Shown here piece by piece: positions 1-13,536 of a DNA stretch of 64,000 nucleotides. A model generated the notes under the pieces. It saw only the letters and a program-made list of their open reading frames with translations. It was not told the origin of the DNA and did no database searches. Within the stretch, counting starts at the first letter, position 1, and each line of letters begins with the position of its first letter. The DNA lies in assembly GCA_035582835.1 (NCBI GenBank), contig JAYKAV010003066.1, positions 718,825 through 782,824 of the forward strand, given 5' to 3'. The stretch is from Phoebastria nigripes (taxonomy: Eukaryota > Chordata > Aves > Procellariiformes > Diomedeidae). The position numbers and the translations under genes were made by a program.

Positions 1-445
1 CCAGGTGCAGGCCCTTGCACTTGGCCTTGTTGAACCTCATGAGGTTCACATGGGCCCACCTCTCGGACTTGTCCAGGTCCCTCTGGATGGCATCCCGTCC
101 CNCAGGCGTGTCGACCGCACCACTCAGCTTGGTGTCATCTGCAAACTTGCTGAGGGTGCGCTCAATCCCACTGTCTATGTCATTGATGAAGATATTAAAC
201 AGTACTGGTCCCAATACGGACCCCTGCGGGACACCACTGGCCACCGGTCTCCATTTGGATATTGAGCCATTGGCCACTACCCTCTGGATGTGACCATCCA
301 ACCAATTCCTCACCCACNGGACAGTCCACCCATGAAATCCATACCTTTCCAGTTTAGAGAGAAGGGTGTTGTGGGGAACTGTGTCAAAGGCCTTACAGAG
401 GTCCAGATAGACGACATCTGTAGCTCTTCCCATGTCCACTGATGT
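1..445 (-). pseudogene. CR1 ORF2 reverse-transcriptase palm/thumb fragment
   Basis: One minus-strand frame stays open for about 148 codons from about 445 down to base 1. In order it shows the palm start with FDTVPHN (about 368-388), the block [10 protein letters not shown] (about 206-235), and the catalytic aspartate pair in FADDTKL (125-145), followed by the [12 protein letters not shown] block near the left edge. The two aspartates of the (F/Y)xDD active site are intact. The fingers region, the endonuclease domain and a start codon are absent because the copy is 5' truncated. Two N bases (102 and 318) fall inside the frame. It is a fragment, not a working gene, but the absence of stops suggests a relatively young insertion. 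Confidence 0.88.
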
Positions 446-449
446 AGTC
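1..449 (-). mobile_element. CR1 LINE fragment (ORF2 reverse-transcriptase part)
   Basis: This is a piece of a chicken-repeat-1 (CR1) non-LTR retrotransposon, read on the minus strand and cut by the left edge of the window. CR1 elements copy themselves through a reverse transcriptase encoded by their second ORF. The similarity to CR1 stops at about base 449, where ordinary AT-rich sequence resumes; this is the 5' truncation point of the copy, and the 3' part lies to the left of the window. The sequence keeps several typical CR1 blocks, so the copy is only moderately diverged. The family is named from recognition of the sequence, not from an alignment. Confidence 0.93.
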
Positions 450-3140
450 ACACAAATATACTGGCATTATTTGTGTGTATACAGGCCTTCAGAATTAACT
501 TTGGTTAAATACATCAGTTAGGCTGGAGTTTCAAAGGAGGAAAAAAGCAAATACATGGCCAAAACATTCCTTTTAATTGGGATCTGAGTGTCAGCTCTAG
601 GACACTTTTGAAAACCCTCACCTCAGTGCAGCCAGCCCTGGCCAGCTGGCTGATCAGCTGCTCCAGTCCTTGGGCAGCAACCTTCAAGGAACGCCTCTGC
701 CGGGGGTGTTTGTATAAAATACTGGCTTAGTTTTCAATAAGTATGCTTTCAGGGCAACCTTTCAATTGAAAAATAGAAAGTGCAGCCCTTTGACAGATGA
801 GTTGGGTAATTAAAGGTGGCAGGGGCCTAAAGTGGAAGGGTGGGGGCTAAGTGCCAAAAAGTAAATAGAAATCTGAATGGCAAAGTGTAGGTGACATATA
901 AGCTTTAATGAATGCTGTGTTGAGTAAAGCATCTAGACGGACATCAAGAAAAAACACTCTTTGCCCGGTCAGCGTGTATCACTTGCCTTATAGCAGTCTT
1001 AGGTGTCACAGACCATTGACAAAACAAAAACCAACCAACCAAAAAAATATGTTGTCATTAATTCGGGTTTATCTTGATAAACATGATAAAAATTTTATCT
1101 TACATAGAAAAGTTTTGCTTCTAAAAAGAAAAAGAAATAAGAGGAACCATTAGAGTTCTTGACATGTCTCAGCAAAATGGTTAAACCAACAGGTATAATA
1201 CCACACATACACTGCATTTTAGATATTTGTTGCAACCACAGAGATTTCAGGATACAGAGCTTCGCTGTTGTTTAGGGGCTGCTTTGGGAAGCANAGATTT
1301 AGGCCACTTGTGTCTATAAACATTTTAAAAAGTAATAGTTTGCATATGCTGTGATGATAGACTACAGCAACTGCTGGACAAGTATTGGAAAGTTTTTTTA
1401 CACTGAATAATACTACACTGTGAAAAGGTTCAGAATGAAGTCATTACTGAAAGAGAGAAGCGAGCAGAAATTGTAAGTGCCGGATACACACACATTGCTG
1501 TCAGCCATTAATGGACGAATAAGTCCCTACAATGGCTAAAGTGGATTTAAGCATAATGATATGTTACAGTGGTGATTTGTGGTGAATTCTCTGATGCTTT
1601 TAAATTCATAAGTCAAAAGAAATAAATATGTGCTTCAATTTCTAAAAAAAATGAAAAGCTTGCCTAGTTTATCCTGGCTTGTGTGTGTGAGCAAAAGAAA
1701 AACAAAAATGGATCTATACAAATACATATTGTAACTGGTGACTCTATAAGTAATGTGACAGCTCCATAGTATTCAAAAAGAAGAGAAACATAAAAAAACA
1801 GGGAGGAAATGGCTTATCACTTCATACTGTACTAGAAGTACAGTAATAGAAATAATAGAAGTAATAGAAGTATTGATCCATACTACAATATCAGTCACTA
1901 CCTCCCAACAGGGGTTGAAGGATTTCCTTTAAATATGAGGTATGTTTCCTGTTATTTAGTTCAGATAAATCATGCACAGAAGTTTTGTCAAATAATACAT
2001 TTTCAAAGAACCAAAATTAAATTGAAAACTGGAAATTTAGAGAATGTCACTGAACTATGGCTTTCTTCAACATTGAAAAGTGTCTTGGAGAAAAATGAAG
2101 ACATCCCCTCAAAGAGCTATTTTGGAAATAAAGGCTAGAGCCTGGAAGTTACTGTTGACTCATCCTGTTTTGGTGGGTTTCACAGGTACTTAGCACCTCT
2201 GAGGCTTGGGCCCAAAAGCGTGGCTGGTCCCTTAGCTTATGTTCAGGAATCAGAGAGGTAGCTTTCCATGAGTGCTTGCTTGGTACTTGACACCAAATTT
2301 TCTTTTTAACATGAAGTCTGTGCACTTGCATTTTTTCTGCAATAAGCCTTAAAACCCTCTGAAAGCAGAAGTTCTAGAGTGAAGNGAGAGTTAAGAGGGA
2401 AGAAGGAATTAGATTAAGAGGAAAATCTTTTGTTAGTTATGCAAGGAAGAATTCAGTGTCCTACACCCACAGCCAGAGTAAGTCATTGTCATTCCAGTGG
2501 TGACAAGGNAGCTGTCAAATTAAAGCTGTTCAGAGTCCAGCCCTTTCTTTTTGTGGCATCTTTTCTCCCTTAAAAGAGTGATACTGTACCTGAAAGAGCT
2601 GCAGGGGTGATGCTTGGGTTTTGCTGTTACAATGTACCTACTTCGTGCCACATCCCAGTCAAATTTCCCATATAAAGTCTGTTTATTTGGCCCAGAGAGA
2701 TCACCATAATGTAAGGGGAAATTGTGGCAGTTCAACAGAGCTGGAAGTGCCTGTATTCTTGCCCTTCTGCTCACTGCTGACATGTGGGGTGGGAAATGGC
2801 CAAAGGGAAAGGGCAATGCTTGTACCGGGCATATGCTGCAGCAATCACCAGCCTGTGCTTCTGTAAGCGTAAGGCTACCAGCCAGCAAAACAAAGCCAAA
2901 GCACCTCTTTTTATCACAGGCTTCTGCCTTGCAAAGGTGCTCCTCATGCCTGGAGGATTTCTAGAGGAGAATTTCATATCCATTACCCTAATACACCCTG
3001 TACGGTGAATATGTGAGGATTTCACTCAAGAGATTCACATGCAGCCACAAGTAGTCTTTTACCAATTAGCATTATAGTGCTGGGTTTAAATAGCTTCTGT
3101 TGTTTACAGCTGGGCTGTCAAGGCTGTCACTGGTGTATGA
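450..3140. other. non-coding background
   Basis: AT-rich sequence with no recognisable gene or repeat family. A short imperfect tandem of ATAGAAGTA-like units lies at about 1845-1875. Open frames here are short and lack protein-like composition. A minus-strand frame of 122 codons at 2520-2888 is the longest, and I could not support it as coding. Confidence 0.5.
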
Positions 3141-3174
3141 CTATTTTTAATAGGAGCATAATCAATTAAATTGA
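3141..3174. promoter_or_regulatory. MEF2-like box and AT palindrome (candidate)
   Basis: CTATTTTTAATAG at 3141-3153 resembles the MEF2 consensus, and 8 bases downstream lies TCAATT-A-AATTGA (3162-3174), an exact 6-bp inverted repeat with a homeodomain-like core. Two such sites side by side could be part of an enhancer, but in AT-rich DNA they can occur by chance. There is no other support. Confidence 0.15.
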
Positions 3175-6100
3175 CTACATGTGTTCAAAACTGCCATGAG
3201 AAGCCTATTATACAAATATAGTACATTAGAAAAATCCCTTTACAGGAGTTACTCATTGAGAACCAAAATAAAATGCAGAGTACCATGTGCCATGAGGACA
3301 TTATTCTTTCGTGACGACATGACTTTGCCTTTGATGAACTCGNCACTGTACAAAGGGAGCCACTGAAAAGTTACATGTGGCGGCACAGTAGGGACTGGTG
3401 CCGACAGTGAAAATATAGTAACCACTAAAAAGTATCTCAACTGTGACTGCATCTGTCACACACAGCCTTGGTGGGATTGGCGGAAACTCTAGGAGAAAGA
3501 AAGTACTTTGGTTTTACCAGACCATCTGTGGGAGCCATGAGTTTTGCAATAGCTGATTTTTAGTCAGAAATCTCTGTCAAGTTCAAATGCTAAGGCAGCC
3601 AACACAGAGACAAGGCAGCAACTTTGGGATTTGCATCGTGGGGTAACATGGTGCAGCTGGAATATGCTCTGCTGAGACTCCTAATGCCCAGACGTGTGAG
3701 ATGTTATCAGGTGTTATCAGGGTCCCTTTCTTCCCCACCATGACCAGACATTTTAGGGATTGATTTAGATCCTGTTGGCCTTTTTCCTCCAAACAGGTGG
3801 ATGGATTAGGGCGATTAACTAAAAGAAACCGTAAGTATGAATGTGAGAGAGAGAGATTGCACTAGTGTACATTGTAAAACCTCAATTTAAACCCTGTTTA
3901 GACAAAACGTACATGTTGTCTCACTCACTGTGGGGCAGGAGCCGACCAGGGGACTGACTGAAATGTCCCTATTATAATATTCCCTTCCAAAGGAAGGGTA
4001 GATGTGGGGAGGAAGGATGGAGAAAGAGGAACAGCACACAGGAAGAGTTTGTCCTGACATGCCACCGGGACTCATTATTCATTGCAGACCTGAGAGATGG
4101 ACAATGCTCCTTGGTTCCAGAGTGTATTGGTATCTAGAGCCAAGCCTGTATTCCACTGCTGCAGAGACTGTCCAGTCTATACACAAGACCCTCTCACTCA
4201 GCACCAAGCCCGCTACACTGCGACTGGGCAGACCATGATTTCCCACATGCCTGACTCTCCCTTGCTCTTCCTGGAGAGCAAGGAGTTTATAATGGACACA
4301 TCATTTGTCATAAATTTCCGATGTGAAGGTACCTAGCAGATACTACCTCTGCAGGCTGGAGGCTGCTGAAAGTACACGCTGTGATTTTCCTCAGTATGCT
4401 GTCATCTAAAACCAGCTGAGCAATCTGAGTGAGAGCTCTGTGTCTGTGGCTGATATATGAGTNGTTCATAGTGAATATTCTAAATCCAGCCCATTTTTAT
4501 CTCATATATAGGTTTCTACCCATGGCTTGATATTTTCTGGCCCTTGTTTGATCAAGCAGGGCTCTTCAAAGCTCTTTGCCTGAGCCAGACCTTATTAAAA
4601 TGAAGCCCCTTTTTCTTTATTAGGCTGCAATGCTCACTTAGAACATGGTGGTTCTGCACTCACTCCTGTCATTAATTTAAATCACTGGAATATTGGAGAG
4701 ACATACAAACACTTACAGCCTGCAAAAATAATGGAAGTGAACATGCCTCGAAAGCTAAGCAAATCTTCACGGGGACTGTGTCTCAAGTTTCCCCTCAGAT
4801 GTGGCCACAAACATGCTCTCCAAGGTTCAACATTCTCCAGAGTACTGTACGGATCACGCGCCTGCTCTGCTATCAAATAAGCCACACCACAACGACTATG
4901 AGCAAAGATTTAAAGATTAGTCACCAGGGAGATCCCAGACTCGGTGCTTAGACAAAAATGGATCTTGCATCATGTGCTAAAAATGGCCAAAGCTTTACCT
5001 TCAGGAAATCAAGCTAAGGGAAGACATTAATAAAGTATATTGATTCTGTCATATATATGCACCTGCCAGTAACCAGCACCTCTGTTTTACTTGGATGTAG
5101 CCCAAGACATCTAGCTTTCATCCAGAATATAAGGGTAATGGAATGGAAATTAGGAAAGCTCCCTTAATATAGGTTAGAGCAATTTTTATAATGTGTTCCT
5201 TTGCACCTAATGTAGGGAGATATAAAATGCCAGAATAATTGTTTAATTGTAAGAGAGGAGTCCAGACTTCATTCCAGACAGGATAATAACTAAATCTTGT
5301 AGACACATGTGAATGCAGAAAGGAGATTATATCAGTTATGCATATGAGTAATTTAATATGGAACAAAATATGTGAGCAAGCAATTGTGGGGAAGATGAAA
5401 AGTCATATTGCATAAAAGTGCCCAGCATTACTTTGTGAATTAGCAATGCTGTGTGTCATTCAACTGTCAGAAAGAATCAAGAATGTCACTGTGACAAATT
5501 CTTCATATGACATTACAGAAGGTTCTGCTGTGCTTGAGATTAATTCAGTTGGCTTCCAGTGAGCATTAGCAATATAGCAGCAAGAGGTTTGCAGGGAAAG
5601 AGCCATTCAGAAATTTACCTTTAATATGAAATAGCTATTCCAAGGCAAAATCCTGGACATGAATAATACCAAACCTATGTCAGCAAGCCTGGATTTGATG
5701 GCAAACAACTAGCATGTGCAGAATTCGTACATTTAAAATTCTGTGTTGCCTTTTGGTTTCAAAAACACGATTCAATGGTAGGAGAAAAAAAAATCAAAAC
5801 CTCCNATGCTTACTAGTAGGAGAGAAGCAAATGCACTTTCCTCCTGAGGTTATGAAATGTGTACAAGTGGGTGCACATATGAAATATGTTAAATTTTACT
5901 TCTGAAGGCTTTCCTTCATATCATGTAAAGAATGAAAACCAAAAGAATTGCTGTAGTACTACAACAAAGAATATTATTAGAATTAAAAATATGCCATCCA
6001 AAATTTACAAACATGGAAAAATCTCAGTTGCATTCAACTGTTGACAAAAGATGGAGGGGAATTATCAAGGGTTTTTTTTATTTTTTTCAACCATTTCTAC

Positions 6101-8449
6101 TTTAAGTATTTTCAGCCATGAATGAAAATGGAAGCTCACAGAAGTCTTGTAAAAATATTGTTAACAAAATTCAATTTCTATGTGGAGGAGATCTTTCTGA
6201 AATGGAGTGAGCCACATTCTGCTCTCAGTTTCATCCTTGTAATTTCAGGATAATGTTGCTGAAAATGGTAATTTTTTTCTGGATTTAAATGAATGGACAT
6301 ATACTAACAGAGCAAACCTTGACCCAGGAGATTTGAATAACTGTATAAGTACTCCGGGAAGCAAGATGTTGGAAACATCAGCTGTCAACATTAAGACATG
6401 ACTTTTGGCATCGTAGTACATCATTATTCAGTGCCTCTGAGACAGTCCAGAAATGAAAGTTATGGTAATGATAATGCATTAAAATAAACTGACAAAGCTA
6501 TATAAAATAGTGGTAAATATTTTGCAGCAAATGTACTCTCTTAAAGTTGTTCAGCTCGATTAATCCATGGCAAATATAAAGGTTAAGGGGCAGTTGAAAC
6601 ATTTCACTTACTGGGAGTATTTTCTGCTGTATATAGTCTCACTGCTTATCAAATGTGAATAGAGGTGGTAGATTCCAGCTGAGGTGATATTCTTTCTCTG
6701 GAGTGATTGCCACTGCATCTATTCCATAAAGCGAATCAATCAATTTTTTAAATGTTAGGGACCTTTTATCTCAAATCTATTTGTTGTCTGTTTAGGCACA
6801 AGGACAGAAGAATGTCTTTATTTTTATTTGTTCTGTTATCTAGCTAATGCCTTTATTCACTTGTAAATGTCATTCATGACCCTTTCTTTCACTGAAGAGA
6901 CTAATCAAGGATACTGCCACTAATGAAGATGATCTTTTGTTATCTGAGCTGTCTGGTTACATTACAGCTCAAAATGTAGTTNCAGGTTTAGAGTTTGTGT
7001 TGGGGATAAATCACACAACAAAACAGCAGCTGTCATTTTGAACTATAGTTTTAAAAGAGGTCTTTACCCAGCTTTTGTTTTAATAGGCATAATAATTAAA
7101 GTCACGGATTCGCCAGTACAGTCGGGTACTGCTGAGTCTACAAAAATAGAAACTGGGGGGGGGTTATTAATTAGAGAGTGTCTTTCCTTAAACTCTCCAA
7201 GGCAGAATGAGACATTTCCTTAATAACCACCTATATTTTTCATAAAGTTTTTCCTACTGTGTTTTGGGGCTCTATCAGGCCTGTGTCCACTCATAAAATC
7301 CTACCTCAGCTAGGACTAATTTCACTCTAAACTCTCTGAAATGTACTTGTCTTACTGAGCACAATATCTTTGGTGAAATACAGAAGGGTGCTTGAAATAA
7401 ATCCGTTCTAGCAGCTAGGGTTTTGTCTACTAATGATGAAGATTATGACCATATGGTGCATCCGGATTGTATGTGGAAATAATATAATTCCAGAAAATCG
7501 GTGTTATGCTCCTGATCACTGTAACTGTAAGAAAAAAAAAATATAAATGCATAAATTTACAGTAGCTGGAGGTAGCAGCTTCCCAGCTGATGAGTAACAG
7601 ATATAATGTGCTTATTTCAGTAAGGGGAAGATGCACAGTCCTCTTGTCAATCAAAAGTGAACTCAGGGTGTTTCTGGCCACTTCCTAATCTGAATCACAA
7701 ACCAAGTAGAACGATGTCTGGTTTTGATATTCTGTGGGAGTGGTCAAAACCGCTAACTTTTAAAAGTCTCCCTGTTAATTGTTACTTTGTAACAACCCAG
7801 TATTTACGTGGTAATATGGGTTGAACTGTGTGTTGGTAAGACACGATCCCTTTTCAGAGTTGCAGCAGGTAGGCAAGACCCTTATTCTGCCGATGATATG
7901 AGAATGGACGCTTCTTGGTGGACACATGAGCATGTAATGTCCATTTCATCGACAGGGCTACTGGACATACAGAAGAAGAAAAGACATAGGACTCAGCTTT
8001 GTGAAACTCCTGTGCACACAGAAAGGCACACAAAATGTGCCTTTTGCCCATCGTGGATGGGCCTTTTGGATCTGCCTGAAAGAAAGGCCTGGTGACTATT
8101 TCATGCAGCTGCTGTGCTGTATACCTGAGCCATTGGTATCATGCAGACAACTCTGCTGAATACTTAGTGGATTCATTAGCATCAGAATGAACCTTTTGTC
8201 CCTAAATAGGAGAGTATTTCCTGGCAATGCTGCTAGCAACATTATTCTGATTTGTTGGTACATTCGCGTCTGCAGGCTGACTTAATGGGGCCAGACACAG
8301 AGACAAAAGCTAGCTAATGTTAGAATTAATTTTCCGCTGTTTTCCTCCTCATGTTGCCAGACAGAAAGTGTAGAAATTGAGTGGAAAGGAGAGGGAGAGT
8401 TTGAAGGGACCATCTGGCTCAGAGTCTTGGCCTCCAAAATTGCTGTACA
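3175..8449. other. non-coding background
   Basis: AT-rich sequence without a recognised gene or repeat. It holds a run of nine G at 7155-7163 and a weak exon-like segment on the minus strand ending at 3362 (see findings). A second weak plus-strand exon-like segment starts at 7087 after a pyrimidine tract ending in AG. Neither is strong enough to call. Confidence 0.4.
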
Positions 8450-10500
8450 GAAGATATTTAATGTAAAACTGCCTGAAGTTTATTCCATGTTCCTCTACTT
8501 GTAGCAATTTCTTTTAATTTTCCTTTCAAGTCCCATCTCAGTTTCTTTTACATTTTGCTTTTCTGTACATTTTAACTATAAAAATGTAATTTTCTTGCTA
8601 ATCCATTCCTTTTCTATATTTTTCCAGGGGAATTGTATTTCTTCTTTGCTATTTTCTCTCTCTTACTTAGTANAAACTCAAAGTATTGCACTGCAGACCT
8701 AAAGCAATTCTACCCCCTTCCCAATTAAATCCTTGAGTTTAATTCCCATCAGCCTTACAAACTAACTTCCGCTGTTTCTTTACATTTACCCTTAGAAATT
8801 CATACAGTTTTGTCCTGATTTTTCTATCTTTCAGTTCAAAAAATCAAAACCTGTCACATTTACTCAATCCAGGATTATTTTCTATGAGCAGTTATTCTAT
8901 GAGTTTTTTGCCGCTCATGAAATCCAAATCTAAAATAGCATTACTGTTTCACTGACTCTTTGTCAAAAAGTTTGCTAAATATAATATCCCAGGTGTCTGG
9001 GCTTTATCATGTTTGGTGCTTTGTGTGGTTTGGGTTTTTTTGTGTTTTTTTTTTCTCCTGTATGATTTGAGAAGCTGAAATTTCCTCTAATGATACAACT
9101 TCTTTGTATGCATTTCTCTCATTATTAGCTAGATCCATATCCAGCTCTGAAAAGTCTGTAATACTGTTTTTAGCACCCTTCTTAGGGGTAATCTTTGTCA
9201 GAAAAGATTTCATTTTATCCTTGCTGCTACAGTGCAGTTCATTCCATCAGCTACTTAACTTAACACCCAGCACAACCACCTCCCTCATTTCTCTTTTCTG
9301 AATGTATCAATGCTTTCATTCCAGTTAGCCCTACCTTTCCTCCATTTTCTCACTTTTCCTCCAACGTCTGGTTTCACGACCTTTCCAAGAATCTCAGTCT
9401 CCTTGCAAGCATAAAACCTTTCAGTGATTTCCACTGACCTAGACCTGAGCTCCCAGCTAGAATATGTATGTTCTTGTGTGTTCCTTTACTCGCAGCTGAA
9501 TCTTCGATATAGAGTCATGCGATCACAGCATACAGATTGTTTCAACTTCTCATGGTATTTGTACAGGGAATGGAGGTTATTTGAGACTCTCTCAGCTTTC
9601 TCTGGCAATTACCTGGCTTATACCCTTTTGGAAAAGTAATGTCAAACTCAATCTCATTTAAGAAAAGGTACTGTACCTGTGAATGTTTGAATATACCATA
9701 ATCACCAGGAAATCACCTATTGCTCTTCAAAATCTTGAATCCTTTTTGTCCTTCTTTCAGGACAGGAGTAATGCCCAAGCCTTCCTTTCCTTGACTATGT
9801 TTCCCCATCAGATTAAACAATTTATTGTCTATGGCAAGAAGCTGGCTGCCTGCTCTGATATGAAGAGCAACCAGTGGCCTTTTTCCCCTTTATGTCAGCT
9901 TCCTCTTCAGTCCTGAAACTACCTAATGTGNCCTTGCTCCCCAGGAGACAGCACCTTTTTAATTCTCTCTCATAACATGCCTACTTATTCCTTGCAGTAG
10001 TGAGGCTCTAGTGATGCACTGGCACGAACAAGAGACATGTCTATTTCTCTTTGGTATTCTTTCTTCTGCTCATACTTCATCCTGTCTTTGAATGTCCCTG
10101 GAGCATTCTTCTATCTCTCCTGGATGTTGTCACTGAAGGCTTCTATTGTCTTGTTGTCTGTTCACTTCAGACTAGTTCTTTTCTTCTTTGTTGCTATCCC
10201 ATTATATCATGCTGCTGGCTTTTTTCCTTGACGGAGTGAGCCTGCTCCAGTACTTGGGTTCTCTTGCACACAGCCAGGTGTTTTCCTCATAGTCACATAA
10301 TGCCAGTGGTCCCCTTTCTTCTATACAAATTTTCCTTTTGGGTCCTCTTGTATGCCAGGTATCTGCAAATCATCTCAGCTTTCTATCACATCCCTAAAAC
10401 TCTGCCTGAGGTCTATTGTTTTCTTCATTTACACTTCCAGGACCTGAAACTTCTCCTCCAGCAGCTCTGTCAGGAAATATCTTGTATGAGGAACCAGCTC
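8450..10500. other. pyrimidine-biased tract
   Basis: For about 2 kb the plus strand is visibly enriched in T and C, with many CTTT, TTCC and TCTC runs, while flanking DNA is balanced. No open frame on either strand looks like a protein and no repeat family was recognised. Such strand asymmetry can mark an old inserted transcript copy or a decayed retroelement, or simply a long polypyrimidine-rich intron segment. Confidence 0.4.
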
Positions 10501-13500
10501 TAAAATGATGCTAATCTTACAACTCCAACATCCAGCCACCTCCATGGCCTATGCCATATTTGGTATTTCCCTTGCTGGTGCTGCAGCTGCCCTCTCCATC
10601 TACCTTGACAGTTCCTAATATAAGAAAGAAACAAATCCCATCTCTCTAATATGACTCTCCTAACTGATAAGCAAACTGATGGTTGCTGCCCTGTTGACAG
10701 ATTACTCTGCATGCATTTTTTTTTAAAACTCTCTAGTGGACTCAGTCCTGCCCTTAATTTGACTGAGATATAGGATGAGCTTCTTACTCTTTCAGCCTCT
10801 TCAAGCTAAAAAAAAAAAAAAATTTCACTCTCTCTCCCATGTTCATAACCAAAATTTTCTACAAAATAGATACTCATATTAAATCAAATGGCAAATTAAT
10901 TGCCTGCTCCACTAAACAAAACCTTCCCCAACGACAAGAATAGAGGTTCTGCCTTAGCTGACAAAATTTGTGGCAACTAGCTATGATTTTTTAGAATTAG
11001 CAAAACAACTGTGTACTCCAGGTTGAAGGGAAAGCATACAGCAGATTACCTGTTCTTGCAATATGGCACAGTAACAAAAAACAGAATATGATCTGAGGCT
11101 CAACTCAGAAGTTTTACCTTATGGAACAAAGGCAAATTTTTTATCCTCTGGATGTGTTAATGCAGTATCTTGTGCGGTTCTGGGAACATTACTAGACAGA
11201 TACTCATAGTAGGAAGACCTTTTTTTAAGGAACAGAAGAAAATTATCCAAAATTAGAGGAATTCTTATACAGCAAAAGATCTTAAAATACCTAAATATGT
11301 ACTTCTCTACTCAATGATGATGACCCATGAAGGCTGCATAACAGCAGGTGATAAATAAGAAATCTTGGGATAAACTGAAAAGTATATCCATTTAATAAGA
11401 AGACATGGCCCTTATTTCACTCTGATAGTAGCTACATGTTATAGGAAGACTAATGCCAAATACAAAGAATAGTAGACTCATACTGATTTAGAGTTTAATA
11501 GTATTTCATCATTGTAACAGTAGGAAAATTATTCCTTTAGAGTCAATGCTTCAGTAAGATACTGGATATCAAGCTTTTGTCTTTCAAGATTTAATGGGGA
11601 AAATCCACTTATCCCTTTGATCAATCATGGATGACTTAGTCCTTTTTTGTTGAAGTCTTTGAAAATCCATCTGTATAACTTCCATTATGCTGTTAATACC
11701 TCTCAGACTTTAAACAGATTGTGGAAAAAAAGAAGGAAGTTTTCGTTCGGTTCTCACTACCATCAAATGCACTGTGCTGTTTAGTAATAGCTTAAGAAAA
11801 TTAATTGGGAGGACTTTATGAATTACATTCAAATAACATAGCAATAATATAATTTAAAATTATAATACTAAGTTAAATATTTGTCACCTTGCAATTTTCA
11901 TAAGATTGTTTTAGAATAATATAGGAAGATCTGTTCTCTCTTAAGAAGATTAGAGCTTTAAATGTTCTTCTTACTACAGTGATCCAAGGAAGGTTAAGAT
12001 GACAACACAGCTGGCTTTGCAGGCCTCCAGTTTATTTTTTTCCCTCCAGCACTTGAGACAGGGAATTTGTTATCAAATTTTGACAAAAAAAGGACTCTTA
12101 AACCTAAAATGGTTTGCTTTTTTCTAAACAAAAGTACAAGGTAATCAGAAACAAGAAATGGAAAATAATATTTATGAAAGAGTCAGCATTTTCAGGAAAG
12201 CTGAAAATAAGAGAGAACTTCAAAAAGGAGGAGTTAGGCAATAAAACTCATCACAAACAAGTGGACATGACCAACCCAGTGCCATTTCTCAAGCATAAGA
12301 AATTACAAAACATGCACTTTACTGCCTGTGTCTGTATGCAGTCCTGAGAGACTGTGCATAGCCTCCGTGGAAAACTGCCTGGGCTGGGCTGTTAGTGATA
12401 TTGAACTGTCAGTATATACTGATGTGCTAGCTAATTAAATTAAAGCTAACTCAGATACATCTGAACATGATACCAGGAGTCCTCAAATGATAGTGTTGAT
12501 ATGTCCTAGATTAAGAGTTGAAAAAAGTGGGATTAATTCAATATTGTGAGTGTGCAATAATATTTGGACGTTTCAGCCCTGTTGGTGGAAGCCAGTACAG
12601 TGATCTGGCAAAACCAGAACTGCATAAAAAAGCACATCTGGAAAATACCAGACCAGACAATGTGCCTTAAAAATAATAAGCTGACTAAATGGTGGCCATG
12701 AAAAGTGAAAGAGCTGAAGACCACAGCCTTTAAACCAGATGTTAAAACAAAGATGAAAAAGAAAATACCTGAGCAGGAAAAAGTATTTCTTTAATGGTGA
12801 CGTGAGACAACACTAGCAGCCCCTAATTGCCTTAAACTCACTCCTTTCCTTCTTCGTTTTCACAGGGAATTTGTCAATGTGGGAACTAAGCAGGAACTTG
12901 AGTAAAGACCTTGAGGTTTGGCCGCTGGAAAAGACAGTATCAGTGCTAGCAGACATGAGTGAATTATCCACTGCTAAACAGAGATGAAGGACTTTATCTG
13001 CTTATTATGGGCAAGTACTGATAAATGATTGTGTAATTAAAATGGAAATTGAGTCCTGTGCTGCACTGGCTGTGGTGTGAGGAGGCATGCTGAGGTGGTG
13101 TGAGTCCTCACGCTCCAGCAACGGGCACAAGGTTAGGCATCTGTTCCCAGCTCTCAGCATCCAAGTCAATCATCTGATCATCCTCTCCCCTATGACTTCC
13201 TCCGTTACATGCTTTGAGACCTACGGACAATCAAGGAGCAAAGCGTTACCAGCAATAAGAGATTTTGCCAAGTGGCCTTAAAATCTGCTAATTCAGCTAC
13301 ACTGGTGTAGTGATCGAATAGCAGCACTAACTCTGGTGAACCCATTTCAGATTTATCTCAGAAACACAGACAGTCACCCTTTGTGTACTAAAACAAAGGA
13401 AAACGGAAGTTTGGGAAGATATTTATGGTAAAATAAAATGATTCACGCTGAAGTAAGTGCCTGATATAAATAAAGTACAGTGATAATGTTGTTATAACAG

Positions 13501-13536
13501 TGACGGTCTAAACATATAAGCCAAGCTAGGTTTATA
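10501..13536. other. non-coding background with poly(A) run
   Basis: No gene recognised. A 15-base A run lies at 10808-10822. It is not preceded by an identifiable retrocopy. Confidence 0.45.

Noticed and set aside
2520..2888. 122-codon minus-strand frame
   Set aside because: No recognisable domain, no splice context, and competing frames on the plus strand; its length is expected by chance in 64 kb.
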